DNA of 64,000 nt from Petrimonas sulfuriphila. GTDB lineage: Bacteria; Bacteroidota; Bacteroidia; Bacteroidales; Dysgonomonadaceae. Under the pieces are notes generated by a model. That model saw nothing but the letters and a program-made list of their open reading frames with translations, made no database searches and had not been told where the DNA came from. The stretch is from the NCBI RefSeq assembly GCF_051201015.1, contig NZ_JBPEHI010000002.1. One strand, 5' to 3'. The translations under genes were made by a program, and so were the position numbers. The number at the start of each line of letters is the position of its first letter. Within the stretch, counting starts at the first letter, position 1. This document shows positions 45,227 to 52,543 of this stretch, piece after piece.

Positions 45227-46423
45227 ATGACCGAAATAGACGAAGGGTTGTTCAATGAGTTTTGGGATATCTATAACGATGCCACGGACAAGGGTTTTGA
45301 ATCTCGGCAGCACTCTGATCCGGATTTCGATTTTTACAACGAGCTAAGACGGAATAACGGAGTTTTCGCAGCTTTCAAAACACACCGTTTTCAAAACGAT
45401 ATGGCGGCTCAGTTACTTGACCGGGATGGAAAATTAAAATCATTCGCCCAATGGGAGGATGACACGCAAGACATACGCGATCACCACGTCAAGCATTGGC
45501 TGGAAACAGAATACAATACGGCTGTGAAAAGGGCGCACATTTCGGCCGATTGGCGACAATTCGAGCGTGAAAAGGATATATTGCCCAACCTCGAATGGGT
45601 AAAGACGACGGCCATCACTCCTGGTAAAGATCATGTGCCATTTTGGGGTATGATCCGACCCGTTGGTGATCCGGTATGGAACGAACACCGTCCCGGTGAT
45701 CGCTGGGGTTGTAAATGCGGCTTGCGAAGTACTGACAAACCGGTTACACAGGTGCCTGAGGAAGCAAATTCACCCGTTTATAAACCTGCGCCAGGCCTGG
45801 ATAATAATCCAGGTAAGGATGCGATGCTTTATTCTTTTTCCCATCCGTACTTTGCCCTGGGGTATATGACATACAAGAAGCTGTCGCCGATTGTCAAAAA
45901 ATTTGTACAAAAGCAAATTGAGGAACGGAAGAAGCTAAAGGAGTTTAAGCGTGACAAGGTAGCCGGCAAAAGACTGCTCATCCATGAACGGGCGGATATT
46001 TCAGAGTTGGAAGACAATAAAAGAGCGGGGCGCACGCTGGTGGAAAACTTCCCGAAAATGAAAATACGCGTCCGTGAGCATATTCGCAACGAAGATGGCA
46101 TAAAAAATCCAGAATATGAGATAAACGGCCTGTTGGCAGACGCAAAGCGGGTGGAGTCGTCAAAAGGCATTACTGCCGGATTTGTGACTGCAAAAGGGCA
46201 GGGGTGCAGCATCGTTATAATAGACTTTGATAAACACCTTTTGGATAAAGAAGTGAACCGCATCGATGTCGCAAGACGAATCGGATGGCGATCCGGCGAC
46301 TTTGAGAGTGGAACCATCAAAGAGTGCTATATTGTTCATAATGGCAAAGCATTTAGGATAACAAAAAAGAATTACGATAACAGGGCGTGGATTGTGGAAC
46401 AATTAAAAAAATCGGGAATGTAA
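45227..46423 (+). CDS. MuF-like head morphogenesis protein with toxin-like C-terminal domain
   Basis: 398 aa from the first ATG. The frame is open, and protein-like, back to about 45029, with no ATG, GTG or TTG, so the true N-terminus may be longer (see findings). The central part has the MuF cysteine motif DRWGCKCGL after PVWNEHRPG. The last ~130 residues (GIKNPEYEINGLLADAKRV onward, ending in CYIVHNGKAFRI) resemble phage Barnase/EndoU/colicin-E5-like nuclease domains found fused to MuF proteins. MuF acts in head assembly and may be carried in the virion. Confidence 0.75.
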   Translation: MTEIDEGLFNEFWDIYNDATDKGFESRQHSDPDFDFYNELRRNNGVFAAFKTHRFQNDMAAQLLDRDGKLKSFAQWEDDTQDIRDHHVKHWLETEYNTAVKRAHISADWRQFEREKDILPNLEWVKTTAITPGKDHVPFWGMIRPVGDPVWNEHRPGDRWGCKCGLRSTDKPVTQVPEEANSPVYKPAPGLDNNPGKDAMLYSFSHPYFALGYMTYKKLSPIVKKFVQKQIEERKKLKEFKRDKVAGKRLLIHERADISELEDNKRAGRTLVENFPKMKIRVREHIRNEDGIKNPEYEINGLLADAKRVESSKGITAGFVTAKGQGCSIVIIDFDKHLLDKEVNRIDVARRIGWRSGDFESGTIKECYIVHNGKAFRITKKNYDNRAWIVEQLKKSGM

Positions 46424-46535
46424 AAAATACACTCCCGATTAAAAGGTTGCACAAGCTTGATGCTATCGCGCCCTTTCGGCGAACCTTTACACAAAGGTAT
46501 GTAATTAATTTGAAACTGCAAAAAACAAACATCAT

Positions 46536-47120
46536 ATGTCCAACGAGGCAAACATCCGCCAATTTCTTTCCGAAGTCAAAAGAAAGAAAAAAGAAATTGA
46601 CGATTTTCGTAGAACAAAAATGCCCGTGCATGCCGGACGCATCGCAAAAGACCATTTTCAGGAAAACTTCAGACAAGGCGGCTTTATCAACAATGGCTTG
46701 CACAAATGGAGAAAAAGCAAGCGCGAACTATCGGGAGGAAAATCGGCGGCATCGCAATACGGAACACTGCTGAGCGGTATCGATCATTTATTCCAATCCA
46801 TCCGCTACACGCCCATGGACGGCAAAGTGGTCGTAGAAAACAACCTGCCATATGCGTCCATCCATAACTGGGGTGGGACCATTAATCCTACCGTTACGCC
46901 AAAAATGCGAAAATTCGCCTGGGCTAAATTTTATGCCAACGGGGGAAAGGATAACCCGAAGGCGCCTGATGCTCAATTTTGGAAAGGCCTTGCACTCACA
47001 AAAAAACAGCGGCTAACCATTCACATGCCTCAGCGCCAGTTTATCGGTGAAAGCAAGGAACTGAACGATAAATTACGGGATAAACTCGATTCAGAACTTG
47101 AAAAAATCATGTTTAAATAG
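46536..47120 (+). CDS. Phage virion morphogenesis protein (Mu gpG / tail completion family)
   Basis: 194 aa. The family pattern is clear: an N-terminal basic helix, NNGLHKWRKSKRE, LSGIDHLFQSIRYTP, VENNLPYASIHNWGGTI and the C-terminal MPQRQFIGESKEL. It is implicated in head-tail connection in Mu-like phages. The 112-bp gap before it holds no gene. Confidence 0.88.
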   Translation: MSNEANIRQFLSEVKRKKKEIDDFRRTKMPVHAGRIAKDHFQENFRQGGFINNGLHKWRKSKRELSGGKSAASQYGTLLSGIDHLFQSIRYTPMDGKVVVENNLPYASIHNWGGTINPTVTPKMRKFAWAKFYANGGKDNPKAPDAQFWKGLALTKKQRLTIHMPQRQFIGESKELNDKLRDKLDSELEKIMFK

Positions 47121-47160
47121 TATTCAAACGGCATGTAAACGCCAAAAACTCACAACTAAA

Positions 47161-47661
47161 ATGGAACTTTTATTTTTATCCCTTCAAAAGCAGCTTGCCG
47201 ACAATATGCCGGAAATTGCGCTTATCGATGAAGACTACGGCCAGTTAAACCTCAATTCAGAGGATGACACTTATCCGGTAACGTTTCCCTGCATTTTAAT
47301 CGGCATCCGCGGAACGCAAGACTGGAAAAACCTTGCTGGAAAGTCGCAAAAAGGCGATGTTACGGTAGACATAAAACTGGCAATCGATTGCTACGACGAT
47401 ACGCATCACATCCCTGGCATGGATGCGAATACAAAGGCGTTGTTCAGCTCAAAGGCTGTTAAGCGCATGCAGCTTGCAAAAAAAGTACATTTGTTGTTAC
47501 AGAACTTTGCCGGAAAAATATTGTTAGATGAAAGTGGCGAGACGCTGGATAAATACTTTATGCCGCTCAAACGCTCCTCAAGCGTATTTTACAACATGCC
47601 TCACGGCATAAAAGTGTACGAACAATCCTACACCGTCACGGTTATGGATATTCTTATATAA
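47161..47661 (+). CDS. Putative tail terminator / head-tail joining protein
   Basis: 166 aa from the ATG at 47161. No motif is diagnostic, but size, an alpha/beta pattern (VDIKLAIDCYDD, then GIKVYEQSYTVTVMDI ending in a beta strand) and position after the virion morphogenesis gene fit a tail terminator. Last gene of the rightward late operon; a strong terminator follows. Confidence 0.5.
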   Translation: MELLFLSLQKQLADNMPEIALIDEDYGQLNLNSEDDTYPVTFPCILIGIRGTQDWKNLAGKSQKGDVTVDIKLAIDCYDDTHHIPGMDANTKALFSSKAVKRMQLAKKVHLLLQNFAGKILLDESGETLDKYFMPLKRSSSVFYNMPHGIKVYEQSYTVTVMDILI

Positions 47662-47665
47662 AAGT

Positions 47666-47693
47666 AGAGACGATGTGCGCATCGTCTCTTTCT
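47666..47693 (+). terminator. Terminator of rightward late operon
   Basis: A perfect 10-bp stem (47666-47675 with 47680-47689, TGCG loop) followed by a T-rich tract. Confidence 0.85.
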
Positions 47694-47694
47694 C

Positions 47695-47883
47695 TTATAA
47701 ATCTATCTCCTGGAAAGTCCCGTTTTGATAGGCAAGGGCTTTTATTTTTGTATAATCCTCTAAAAGCAGAGGCCCGGGAATTTCATTAACAACATTGATT
47801 TCTGTAATTTTTACATACTTCGCGTTCGGATCACCGGATAGCTTGACACATATTTCACGCGCTGAAAATAAATGTTCTCCCAT
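47695..47883 (-). CDS. Small phage protein, unknown function
   Basis: 62 aa, no recognisable domain. It starts 3 bp after the stop of the upstream 88-aa gene on the same strand, so the two form a short operon convergent with the late operon. Composition (soluble, mildly acidic) gives no functional hint. Confidence 0.5.
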   Translation of the reverse strand: MGEHLFSAREICVKLSGDPNAKYVKITEINVVNEIPGPLLLEDYTKIKALAYQNGTFQEIDL

Positions 47884-47886
47884 TTT

Positions 47887-48153
47887 TTAAACTTCAATTT
47901 TCAATTTCTCCAAATGTCTTTTTGTCAATTTTGGCACTCTCACCCGCGGAACCGGGCTAACCGATATGTCTTTTATTTTATCGCAGTTATTGCGGATAAT
48001 TCGCATGATAAGCGATTCACTGATAAAAAACTCATCCTCACTCAATATACGTAACGCGTCATCGAAACGTAATCGTTCCACCTCTGTCCAATAGTGGTAC
48101 CGACGTATCAATTTCTCGTCCCGTCTCGATAGTAGTGACTTGTTTCGTGCCAT
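47887..48153 (-). CDS. Small helical phage protein, possible DNA-binding regulator
   Basis: 88 aa, strongly basic. It contains RYHYWTEVERLRFDDALRIL and EDEFFISESLIMRIIRNN, which looks like a helix-turn-helix. Similar small genes accompany the packaging genes in many Bacteroidetes Mu-like prophages (from memory). It could be a late regulator in the role of Mu Mor or C, which are otherwise not visible, but this is inference only. Confidence 0.55.
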   Translation of the reverse strand: MARNKSLLSRRDEKLIRRYHYWTEVERLRFDDALRILSEDEFFISESLIMRIIRNNCDKIKDISVSPVPRVRVPKLTKRHLEKLKIEV

Positions 48154-48214
48154 AAAATTGCTTAACCTGTTTTCGCAAAAATAAGAAATTCACTGGAATA
48201 TAAGGAATCTAAAC

Positions 48215-48241
48215 AAAAAAAGCGGTGAATTTCCGCTTTTT
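48215..48241. terminator. Hairpin with A/T flanks before the Rex-like cassette
   Basis: Stem AAAAAGCGG/CCGCTTTTT (7-nt loop) at 48217-48241, functional on either strand. It insulates the cassette from neighbouring phage genes. The remaining intergenic sequence to 48399 is AT-rich and probably holds the cassette promoter, but no clear -33/-7 pair is visible. Confidence 0.6.
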
Positions 48242-48399
48242 ACATCATTCTGCCAAATAGATCGCCTCACTGTCATGAACCTTTGCAACAAGGCATAAGA
48301 TATCTGTAATATACCTCTATTATCTTGACACTTCTTTAATTATAATATCTCTATTTTATTACACGAATATATGTCATTTCAATAAAAAATAGTACTTTT

Positions 48400-49380
48400 A
48401 TGGAATCTTTCAAATCTCAAATACCTAAATGTATGGCAAGTGGGACAAAGCAAATAAAATTAAGGGCTTTTTCAATTTCAAATTATGCTATTGATAAAAA
48501 GGACAGTGGATTAATGGAGTTATTAGCATCAACATTGTCCGGGAGTATCGCGAAAGACAGGAAGATGCGGTTAAACCCTGACGATCCCCAAAATGAGGAA
48601 GATTTAATTTCTGACTACTCTGCTAAAGAAGGAGTGTGTATAAATGGAGCGGTATTAAGAATTTCATCAAGTGGAGATATACCCAATATACCGGATGACT
48701 ACTTGGACAAGGAAAAAATCACTATCATGGATCTTGATTCAATCCAAATGCAGTCCAGTATAATTTACAAGATGCATTATTACTTTGCTCTAAACAGTAC
48801 TCATATTGTGACTAACTTACAGGGTAATATTCCAATCAAGAGGTTTGAAACATACATCAATTGGTTCCTCGAAAATATTAGAGGAGAGCTGATGTTTGAG
48901 TTTATCCCTTGTACAACTCCCACTCCTCAGACAAGACTGAGCGAGATCGCTAATATGGCCTTTAAAAATAATACGGTGGGTGATGAGTTTGAGTCACAAA
49001 GCCAAGAGGGATTTGTAAAGTCAAAAGTTAGTAAAGCTGGGGCAGATATTTTAAAACTTCTTATTGGTGATACTGAGAAATTCCAAGTATTAAAAGATGC
49101 GCAGATAATATCTGCTGAACTATTAATTAAATTTTCAAAGCCCTCTAAAATGAAAAAGGAGGATTACGAGAAATTAATGGGAATGTATTTGAAGCCAATA
49201 GCTGAAACAGACGATGTAGTTTTTACAACAAAAAAGGGCACAAAGGTTAAAGGATCTGATATATTAAGAACTAAAGTAGTCGATATTGAACTTACTGATA
49301 GTAAAAAGATTTCCGAACCACAGCTTTTTCAGGAAATGGAGAGATTTTTGAAAGAATTAAAAAATGAAAACGGCGGTTAG
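48400..49380 (+). CDS. RexA-like cytosolic protein, putative phage exclusion sensor
   Basis: 326 aa, soluble, lysine-rich, visibly AT-rich compared with adjacent phage genes. I recognise no catalytic motif. The C-terminal half resembles lambda RexA in order and local pattern: RGELMFEFIP, then GADILKLLIGD, IKFSKPSKMKKED and a final SEPQLFQEMERF helix. It overlaps by 17 bp a four-helix membrane protein of RexB size. RexA/RexB abort growth of superinfecting phages. The homology claim is from memory and unverified; other two-gene sensor/membrane systems are alternatives. Confidence 0.6.
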   Translation: MESFKSQIPKCMASGTKQIKLRAFSISNYAIDKKDSGLMELLASTLSGSIAKDRKMRLNPDDPQNEEDLISDYSAKEGVCINGAVLRISSSGDIPNIPDDYLDKEKITIMDLDSIQMQSSIIYKMHYYFALNSTHIVTNLQGNIPIKRFETYINWFLENIRGELMFEFIPCTTPTPQTRLSEIANMAFKNNTVGDEFESQSQEGFVKSKVSKAGADILKLLIGDTEKFQVLKDAQIISAELLIKFSKPSKMKKEDYEKLMGMYLKPIAETDDVVFTTKKGTKVKGSDILRTKVVDIELTDSKKISEPQLFQEMERFLKELKNENGG

Positions 49381-49813
49381 ATTTTCACTTATTCTCATTG
49401 TGGCTATACTACTGGCCCTATTTGTCAACGTAAGGATTAGTGACTTCTTTATGGCTACTATCTTTAATGTGTCCGGCATTATGTTTTCATTGGGACTTGG
49501 TTTAATAGTCTCCTTTAACATTAATGGAGTTAAAAACAAGCAATTTATTGCATCTATTAGGAGAAACTTGTGCCAGGTAAGGAATTCATTTATTAAGTAC
49601 TTTTCAATTGCTGTAGTCTGTTATATTCTTGATGAAGTTGTTAAAAGTCAAGACTTGGAGGCGCTTGCTTTTAGCCTTGGAAACCGCATATTTTCTTTGA
49701 ATTGGAGTTTGTTTTTCGCAACAATAATGTTTTATTCAATTATTTATTTCATTTTTAATTTTTTACAGGTGCAAAAACTTAATAATGATATTTTTGACGA
49801 ATTAAATAAATAA
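49364..49813 (+). CDS. Four-transmembrane protein, RexB-like putative effector
   Basis: 149 aa with four predicted membrane helices (about 7-23, 27-50, 79-95 and 119-138) and a short charged cytoplasmic tail ending LNNDIFDELNK. Lambda RexB is 144 aa with four helices and a comparable C-terminal tail. The 17-bp overlap with the upstream gene implies coupled translation. By analogy it would depolarise the membrane when triggered. Function is inferred from topology and context only. Confidence 0.6.
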   Translation: MKTAVRFSLILIVAILLALFVNVRISDFFMATIFNVSGIMFSLGLGLIVSFNINGVKNKQFIASIRRNLCQVRNSFIKYFSIAVVCYILDEVVKSQDLEALAFSLGNRIFSLNWSLFFATIMFYSIIYFIFNFLQVQKLNNDIFDELNK

Positions 49814-49844
49814 CGCAAGAGACATCATATACCTCCAATTAAAA

Positions 49845-49872
49845 GCCGCCCGTTGAATTCACAACGGGCGGC
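49845..49872. terminator. Strong hairpin between the Rex-like cassette and early operon end
   Basis: A perfect 11-bp GC-rich stem (49845-49855 with 49862-49872, 6-nt loop) between convergent genes. The T tract is weak, so termination is likely but not certain. Confidence 0.65.
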
Positions 49873-49894
49873 GAATTACAAAAATAAACCCACG

Positions 49895-50278
49895 TTATAA
49901 GTTTGAAACTTTAAGGGTATTCAACTGAAAATTTCTTTCCCTTTCAGTTATCCATTCGTAAATTTCCGGCCACGTTGGCAACCCACCCACCTGCTTGTCA
50001 TCAACATACACGTGCGCGTGTATTTTGCGACTATTGTTGCCGTATTGCTCAACGCCAAGAGGGCAATTGTCGTTCACCCGGTGAAACGGAATATCGTGCC
50101 GCAAAAGCCAGTTAATTGCGTCCACCAGCATGTCGCCCGTACGGCACGTGTTTATAATAATGTAATGCCCGTCATCGTGCAACTTACGCATCACATCGCC
50201 CGCGTAAGGTGCCTCCACACCAATGTCGGGCCAGCTGCCAACATGCAACGTGCCGTCAAAATCTACTGCTACGATCAT
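49895..50278 (-). CDS. HAD-superfamily hydrolase-like protein
   Basis: 127 aa from the ATG at 50278. Motif I is VAVDFDGTL, motif II is the Thr in INTCRTGD and a late acidic motif is VYVDDKQVGG. It resembles small Bacteroidetes HAD proteins of the BT0820 type. Probably a phosphatase on a small molecule or nucleotide; substrate unknown. Last gene of the leftward early operon; it overlaps the DnaA-like gene by 23 bp. Confidence 0.75.
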   Translation of the reverse strand: MIVAVDFDGTLHVGSWPDIGVEAPYAGDVMRKLHDDGHYIIINTCRTGDMLVDAINWLLRHDIPFHRVNDNCPLGVEQYGNNSRKIHAHVYVDDKQVGGLPTWPEIYEWITERERNFQLNTLKVSNL

Positions 50279-50540
50279 ACTCAATTCCTTTTACCATGTT
50301 CCACATCCTGCAAGTAACTTTATCGCCGATGGCGAGCAGTCCGTTTGTCTTATCAACACCGTGCAAAACCGTACACGATGTTCTTTCGTTCAACATTGCT
50401 ATACGCGGGAAGGACAATCCGCTTTTTTCGCGAAGCAACTTCCAATAAAGGTGCCTTGCGTCGACTATATGCCTTTTCCGGCTCCTACCCAGAATATCAT
50501 CCACGGTAACACCGACTATCTTCGAAAATTCTACAATCAT
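50256..50540 (-). CDS. Stand-alone DnaA domain IV-like DNA-binding protein
   Basis: 94 aa from the ATG at 50540, which overlaps the preceding stop (ATGA); the longer frame to 50582 is unlikely. The pattern DARHLYWKLLREKSGLSF, then SCTVLHGVDKTN matches the helix-turn-helix C-terminal domain of DnaA, including the signature loop. The AAA+ part is absent. It probably binds specific DNA, perhaps in phage replication or regulation. Confidence 0.7.
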   Translation of the reverse strand: MIVEFSKIVGVTVDDILGRSRKRHIVDARHLYWKLLREKSGLSFPRIAMLNERTSCTVLHGVDKTNGLLAIGDKVTCRMWNMVKGIEYDRSSRF

Positions 50541-50641
50541 TTCTTTGAGTTTTTCGCTTCCATGATGGCTACCACCAGGCAAAGCGTGATTATTACTGCC
50601 AATATCCCGAAAACGAGGGCAAAACCTGCTAATTCGTTCAT
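50537..50641 (-). CDS. 34-aa single-pass membrane peptide
   Basis: ATG at 50641, TGA at 50539-50537. It encodes a short N-terminus, one hydrophobic helix (FALVFGILAVIITLCLVV) and a lysine-rich tail. An ATGA overlap with the DnaA-like gene and 17-bp spacing from the upstream gene support it as real. Function unknown. Confidence 0.6.
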   Translation of the reverse strand: MNELAGFALVFGILAVIITLCLVVAIMEAKNSKK

Positions 50642-50658
50642 AATTTAAATTTAAAAAA

Positions 50659-50976
50659 TCAGGTGAAATAAAATGTCTTACCGCTTCCGCTACCGAAGCG
50701 TTGCTGTTTAATTGTAGTTAAAAACGGGAAACCGTCCTTGGAAATCTGATCCAGCGCCCCTTTAATAGGGGCGGCGTTGGTAAAGAATTTCCGTTCAATG
50801 CCTTCATGCTTGATCTTCACGATATACCGCCCATTTCCATGAACAGTTTTCACGTTCGGCTCATAATCCAGTATCTCTATTTCGCAGTTTATCAGTTCAC
50901 CAATCGATATCACGGGAACCGCAAAAACACGCCTGTCCTCAAGTGAGTTGATATTAAAATCCGAAAACCTTTTCAT
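50659..50976 (-). CDS. DGR-linked small protein, possibly OB-fold nucleic-acid-binding
   Basis: 105 aa from the ATG at 50976 (MKRFSDFNI...), overlapping the reverse transcriptase stop by 23 bp. It is beta-rich with VISIGELINCEIEILDYEPN and a final KTFYFT strand. Proteins with this start and end pattern occur next to other Bacteroidetes DGR reverse transcriptases (from memory). No avd gene is seen, so it is a candidate accessory factor. Binding of TR RNA or cDNA is a hypothesis. Confidence 0.55.
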   Translation of the reverse strand: MKRFSDFNINSLEDRRVFAVPVISIGELINCEIEILDYEPNVKTVHGNGRYIVKIKHEGIERKFFTNAAPIKGALDQISKDGFPFLTTIKQQRFGSGSGKTFYFT

Positions 50977-51946
50977 TTCCAATAACTGTTTTAAGCAGGT
51001 GACACGAATTGCAATGCCTTGTCCATCCGAGCCAGGGAGCGATCCGCACCCTGTATTCCTTTTCCGTTAAATCTTTCTTGTTCAGTCTTGCCGCTTTCCG
51101 GCAGAGGCGTTTTTTAATCGATTTACGCATCAGGATGTGTGTATGATAGAACTTGTAGCCGACAAAGTCAATGCCACGTGACATGACCGGAAAGACCTGG
51201 TAATTGCCCTTTAATTGCAGGTTCAACCGGGTTGCCAGATAATGGTTGATTTCGACGAGCAACCCATGCAGGTAAGACTTGTTTCCCGACAGGATTACCA
51301 TGTCATCCGCATACCGGTAGTAATATTTTACTTTATGATCTTCCTTTAGCCAGTGATCGAAATACGACAGATACAGATTAGCGAAAAACTGGGAGAGATA
51401 ATTGCCGATAGGAACACCGGGGGCACTGTCGATTATTTCATCAAGCAGCTTCAGCAACCTAGCATCTTTAATTTTTTTGCGTATAATGGATTTCAGGATG
51501 TCATGATCGATCGACGGATAAAACTTCCGGATATCGATTTTCAAGCAGTACCTGGTGTTTTCTACGTCCTTTAAATCCCGTTTCAAATGGTTTAAAACAT
51601 CATGGATGCCGCGGCCTTTGATGCAGGAATATGTTTGCCGGATGAAAACACTGGTCCATATTGGTTCCATCACATTCATGATAGCATGATGGACGATCCT
51701 GTCCCGGAATGGCAAGCTGGATATCTCGCGTTCTTTCGGATCATGTATTGTAAATACTTTGTATTCCGATGTCCGGTAAGCACCGTTAGCCAGCTCATCA
51801 TGTATTTGCAATATATTCCCCTCCACATCCTTTTCAAAGAGCCTGACGCCGTACTGCCTTGCCTTACCCTTCCTCGCCTTGTCGTAAGCGAGGTAAAGGT
51901 TGTCAAGCCTGCAAACTTTGTCATATAAATTACCGATCCGTTTCAT
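50954..51946 (-). CDS. Diversity-generating retroelement reverse transcriptase
   Basis: 330 aa from the ATG at 51946 (MKRIGNLYDKV), the common DGR-RT start; ATG 51985 is an alternative. Motif A KIDIRKFYPSID (Asp138), the DGR-specific motif IGNYLSQ (residues 180-186) and the catalytic YADD (212-215) are intact. It copies the template repeat RNA into adenine-mutagenised cDNA that replaces the variable repeats. The template lies 113 bp upstream of its start on the same strand. Confidence 0.93.
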   Translation of the reverse strand: MKRIGNLYDKVCRLDNLYLAYDKARKGKARQYGVRLFEKDVEGNILQIHDELANGAYRTSEYKVFTIHDPKEREISSLPFRDRIVHHAIMNVMEPIWTSVFIRQTYSCIKGRGIHDVLNHLKRDLKDVENTRYCLKIDIRKFYPSIDHDILKSIIRKKIKDARLLKLLDEIIDSAPGVPIGNYLSQFFANLYLSYFDHWLKEDHKVKYYYRYADDMVILSGNKSYLHGLLVEINHYLATRLNLQLKGNYQVFPVMSRGIDFVGYKFYHTHILMRKSIKKRLCRKAARLNKKDLTEKEYRVRIAPWLGWTRHCNSCHLLKTVIGNEKVFGF

Positions 51947-52058
51947 CTCTTTAAATCCTTTGCTTTCTATTCGGAGCGTTCCCATTGCGGTACTGGCACC
52001 TTTTGAGTTTGTTATCTTCTGCCAAGTGGCACGGCCTCCATTTTATTAGGAAACAATT

Positions 52059-52133
52059 GCGAGCCGCGTGACCTGCATTCGCATTCGAGTAGTTGTAGTT
52101 CGAATTGTTGAAGCGGGCACCCGACGGGGAAAA
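52059..52133 (-). repeat. DGR template repeat (TR)
   Basis: 75 bp, non-coding, between the RT gene and the nearest target gene. It aligns without gaps to VR1 (52242-52316) and VR2 (52625-52699). In sense orientation it would code for an Asn-rich stretch (seven AAY codons), the classic TR bias. All 11 differences from VR1 and all 10 from VR2 fall on its 16 sense-strand adenines; the other 59 positions are identical. Weak similarity continues to about 52050. Confidence 0.95.
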
Positions 52134-52160
52134 CCCCTGAAATGGACAGCCTTTTTCCCA

Positions 52161-52532
52161 TTAACCGTTGATTGCTATTTCGTACAGGTCAACCAGTTCT
52201 TTGCCGGCCGCGTCCGAGGTCGCTTCGTCTTTGAAGCAAAGGCGAGCCGCGTGACCCGCACTCGCAAACGAGCAGCGGTAGCTCGAATCGAGGAAGCGGG
52301 CACCCGACGGGGAAAAGTTAAACCATGGTATCCATTTCCGCTGGTTTTCGTCTTTATAGTCAGCTACCCAGCCGTCGTTTTTCGCTTCGGTAATTACCTT
52401 CAGCATGTATTCGGCCATCGCCTGGTCCCGCATTTTTTCGGGCATGCTTGACAAATCAATAATTTCCGGGTGACCGGTCTTTTTGCAGGCATCCTTAAAC
52501 GTCTTTTCTGTTTTTTTGCTTAATTTCAACAT
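52161..52532 (-). CDS. DGR target protein 1 (variable protein)
   Basis: 123 aa. Residues 1-50 are helical and charged; the C-terminal half carries KWIPWFNFSPSGARF, then the variable stretch, then ARLCFKDEATSDAAGKEL. Variable residues read Leu, Asp, Ser, Arg, Cys, Phe, Ser where the template has Asn/Tyr. The conserved scaffold is a widespread small phage-protein family in Bacteroidetes of unknown function (from memory). A ligand-binding C-type-lectin-like role is possible but unproven. Confidence 0.85.
   Translation of the reverse strand: MLKLSKKTEKTFKDACKKTGHPEIIDLSSMPEKMRDQAMAEYMLKVITEAKNDGWVADYKDENQRKWIPWFNFSPSGARFLDSSYRCSFASAGHAARLCFKDEATSDAAGKELVDLYEIAING
52242..52316 (-). repeat. DGR variable repeat 1 (VR1)
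   Basis: 75-bp copy of the TR inside target gene 1. It differs from the TR at 11 positions, all template adenines, producing Asn-to-Leu/Asp/Ser/Arg/Phe and Tyr-to-Cys changes. Confidence 0.95.
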
Positions 52533-52543
52533 GATGTAATTGT

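Noticed and set aside
48400..49813. Kiwa (KwaA/KwaB) defence system
   Set aside because: The protein sizes and the tetraspan partner fit loosely, but gene order is reversed and I see no DUF4868 features; the Rex-like reading fits better.
50954..51946. Group II intron or retron reverse transcriptase
   Set aside because: No maturase domain, no intron RNA or msr/msd structure; the IGxxxSQ motif and TR/VR pair point to a DGR.
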